DNA of 8,969 nt from NCBI GenBank assembly GCA_025458755.1, contig JALORT010000055.1:1-8969 (forward strand). Direction: 5' to 3'. Under the pieces are notes generated by a model. It made no database searches. It saw nothing but the letters and a program-made list of their open reading frames with translations, and had not been told where the DNA came from. The stretch comes from Methylotetracoccus sp. (lineage in GTDB: Bacteria > Pseudomonadota > Gammaproteobacteria > Methylococcales > Methylococcaceae). The position numbers and the translations under genes are program-made. Shown piece by piece: positions 7,922 through 8,969 of the stretch (the first letter of the stretch is position 1; each line of letters starts with the position of its first letter).

Positions 7922-8476
7922 ATGTACGTCAACCTCCCGACTAGTCTGACTCTGCTGAGAATCGCGCTGATCCCGTTCCTGGTCGTTGCCTTCTATCTTC
8001 CCTGGAAGGGCACACATGTGCTTTGCGCGATCATTTTCGCGGTCGCTGCGATTACCGACTGGCTGGATGGCTACCTTGCGCGCAAGATGAGTCTGACGAC
8101 GTTGTTCGGGGCGTTTCTCGACCCGGTGGCCGACAAGCTCATGGTCGTCGTAACGCTGGTGCTGATCGTTCAGGCGGATCCAAGCCCGTACGTCGCCATT
8201 GCATCGGCGATTATCATTGGCCGTGAGATCACCATCGCGTCGCTGCGGGAATGGATGGCCGAAATCGGACAACGCCATCAGGTCGCCGTCTCCGGGCTGG
8301 GAAAATGGAAAACGACCTCGCAGATGGTCGCGATCATCACCTTGCTGCTCAGCATGGATGTCTGGACCGGGCCGTTAAGGCAGATCGGCCAGGTATTACT
8401 CCTGGTGTCAGCGGTACTAACCCTGTGGTCCATGGTCACGTACCTGAAATCCGCACTGCCGGCGTTGCGGCAGTAG
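7922..8476 (+). CDS. pgsA: CDP-diacylglycerol-glycerol-3-phosphate 3-phosphatidyltransferase PgsA
   Basis: PgsA joins CDP-diacylglycerol and glycerol-3-phosphate to give phosphatidylglycerol phosphate, the committed step to phosphatidylglycerol and cardiolipin, in the inner membrane. At 184 residues it is the normal length. The CDP-alcohol phosphotransferase signature is complete: D46-W-L-D49-G50-Y-L-A53-R54, then G63, D67 and D71 (DWLDGYLARK...GAFLDPVADK), whose aspartates bind metal. Hydrophobic segments near residues 8-28, 32-46, 73-85, 89-103, 133-146 and 155-176 fit a multi-spanning membrane protein. The N-terminus NLPTSLTLLRIALIPFLV is family-typical. ATG 7922 lies 2 nt past the uvrC stop with only a TAAGA-like ribosome site, so translation is probably coupled to uvrC. 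The uvrC-pgsA pair is common in proteobacteria. No tRNA genes follow, unlike in E. coli. Confidence 0.96.
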   Translation: MYVNLPTSLTLLRIALIPFLVVAFYLPWKGTHVLCAIIFAVAAITDWLDGYLARKMSLTTLFGAFLDPVADKLMVVVTLVLIVQADPSPYVAIASAIIIGREITIASLREWMAEIGQRHQVAVSGLGKWKTTSQMVAIITLLLSMDVWTGPLRQIGQVLLLVSAVLTLWSMVTYLKSALPALRQ

Positions 8477-8481
8477 CGTAG

Positions 8482-8513
8482 AAAAAAGAAAAGAGGGCCC
8501 GAGGGCGGCCCTC
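8482..8513 (-). terminator. Rho-independent terminator for the minus-strand outer-membrane gene
   Basis: GAGGGCC (8493-8499) and GGCCCTC (8507-8513) form a perfect 7-bp GC-rich stem with a 7-nt loop. On the minus strand the stem is followed by TTTTCTTTTTTC (from the A-rich tract at 8482-8492), a standard intrinsic terminator about 60 nt after the stop of the gene at 8573. On the plus strand the stem is followed by CAAAATC rather than a T-run, so it is at best a weak stop for pgsA, whose stop codon lies 16 nt before the stem. Confidence 0.85.
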
Positions 8514-8572
8514 CAAAATCAACGTCCTTGTCGTTCTCGCCAATCGACCGGATAAACCTGTGCGGACGGTGT

Positions 8573-8969
8573 TTAAAACGTAATGACCACGTCGGTCGAG
8601 AACAGCAACTGACTCTGCCGATTCCCGGCATAGTTCACGTCGGCGCCGCCGTTGTTAAAGGCATTCGCGTTGTCTGCCCAATCGTAGCGAAGGTTGGGGC
8701 GCACCATGACCCACTTCAGCGGTTTCCAATTAAGCCCGAGCGTCACCGCGTAGTAACTGCTGGGGCGATTCAGACCGGTGACATTACCTTGACCGTCATC
8801 CACGTAGATGGGGTCGACCAGACTCAGCGTCCGTCCCGGTGAGAACACTCGGAAGCCGTCGTCATCGCGGAACCATTCGCCGCGGACACCCACCGACAGG
8901 GTTTCCGCAATGTCGTAGAACAGATACGAGTTGATGCCGTACCAGGTCGCGTTCTTCACGGTGCCACCG
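8573..8969 (-). CDS. Outer-membrane beta-barrel protein, C-terminal part (porin-like, possibly BBP2/OmpL-like)
   Basis: The last 131 codons of a gene that starts beyond the right edge; a GTG at 8957-8959 is internal in frame, and the frame stays open to base 8969. The protein shows alternating polar/hydrophobic strands rich in aromatics: TWYGINSYLFYDI, SVGVRGEWFRDDDGFRV, YYAVTLGLNWKPLKWVMVRPN and QLLFSTDVVITF. It ends in phenylalanine with hydrophobic residues at -3 and -5, the C-terminal signal recognised by the BAM machinery. This supports an outer-membrane beta-barrel. The EWFRDDDGFR and LNWKPLKWVMVRPNLRYDW stretches resemble the putative beta-barrel porin-2 (OmpL-like) family as I remember it, but the family call is not secure and the substrate is unknown. 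The gene is convergent with pgsA and has its own terminator at 8482-8513. No signal peptide can be checked. Confidence 0.75.
   Translation of the reverse strand, partial: GGTVKNATWYGINSYLFYDIAETLSVGVRGEWFRDDDGFRVFSPGRTLSLVDPIYVDDGQGNVTGLNRPSSYYAVTLGLNWKPLKWVMVRPNLRYDWADNANAFNNGGADVNYAGNRQSQLLFSTDVVITF

Noticed and set aside
8477..8572. tRNA genes after pgsA, as in E. coli
   Set aside because: The 96-bp gap holds only the terminator hairpin. No cloverleaf or T-loop sequence is visible.

Overview
This window holds ordinary chromosomal housekeeping genes from a GC-rich Gram-negative bacterium, most likely a gammaproteobacterium. The support is a GlnA, SecA, UvrC and PgsA of proteobacterial type, the conserved gammaproteobacterial order secA-argJ-Nudix/ThiE fusion, a sigma-54 nitrogen-type promoter in front of glnA, and an outer-membrane beta-barrel protein ending in phenylalanine. 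I cannot name the genus.

Layout, left to right. (1) 1-714, minus: the N-terminal half of glnA (glutamine synthetase I), running off the left edge. (2) 715-908: the glnA control region, with a strong Shine-Dalgarno, a -24/-12 sigma-54 promoter and a cluster of NtrC-like half-sites. (3) 909-5808, minus: a compact cluster transcribed secA -> argJ -> mutT/thiE-like fusion, with a 9-nt gap between the first two genes and a 32-nt overlap between the last two. (4) 5809-6080: a 272-bp divergent promoter region with a -10 box for each direction and two inverted repeats. (5) 6081-8476, plus: uvrC-pgsA, separated by 2 nt. (6) 8477-8572: a convergent intergenic region with a rho-independent terminator oriented for the minus strand. 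(7) 8573-8969, minus: the C-terminal part of an outer-membrane beta-barrel protein, running off the right edge. There is no gene-free stretch over 300 bp. I found no tRNA, rRNA, CRISPR, insertion sequence or phage gene.

How the genes relate. glnA and argJ both touch glutamate metabolism (ammonia assimilation; acetyl transfer between ornithine and glutamate), but they appear to be separately controlled: glnA by nitrogen status through sigma-54 and probably NtrC, argJ as a rider on the secA transcript. SecA drives protein export, PgsA makes the phosphatidylglycerol that SecA-dependent export favours, and UvrC does nucleotide excision repair. The Nudix domain is probably nucleotide-pool sanitation.

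I do not see a new biological system here. The points most worth a second look are the degenerate ThiE-like domain fused to the Nudix hydrolase, the well-formed glnA sigma-54/NtrC control region, and the palindromes in the secA/uvrC divergent region.
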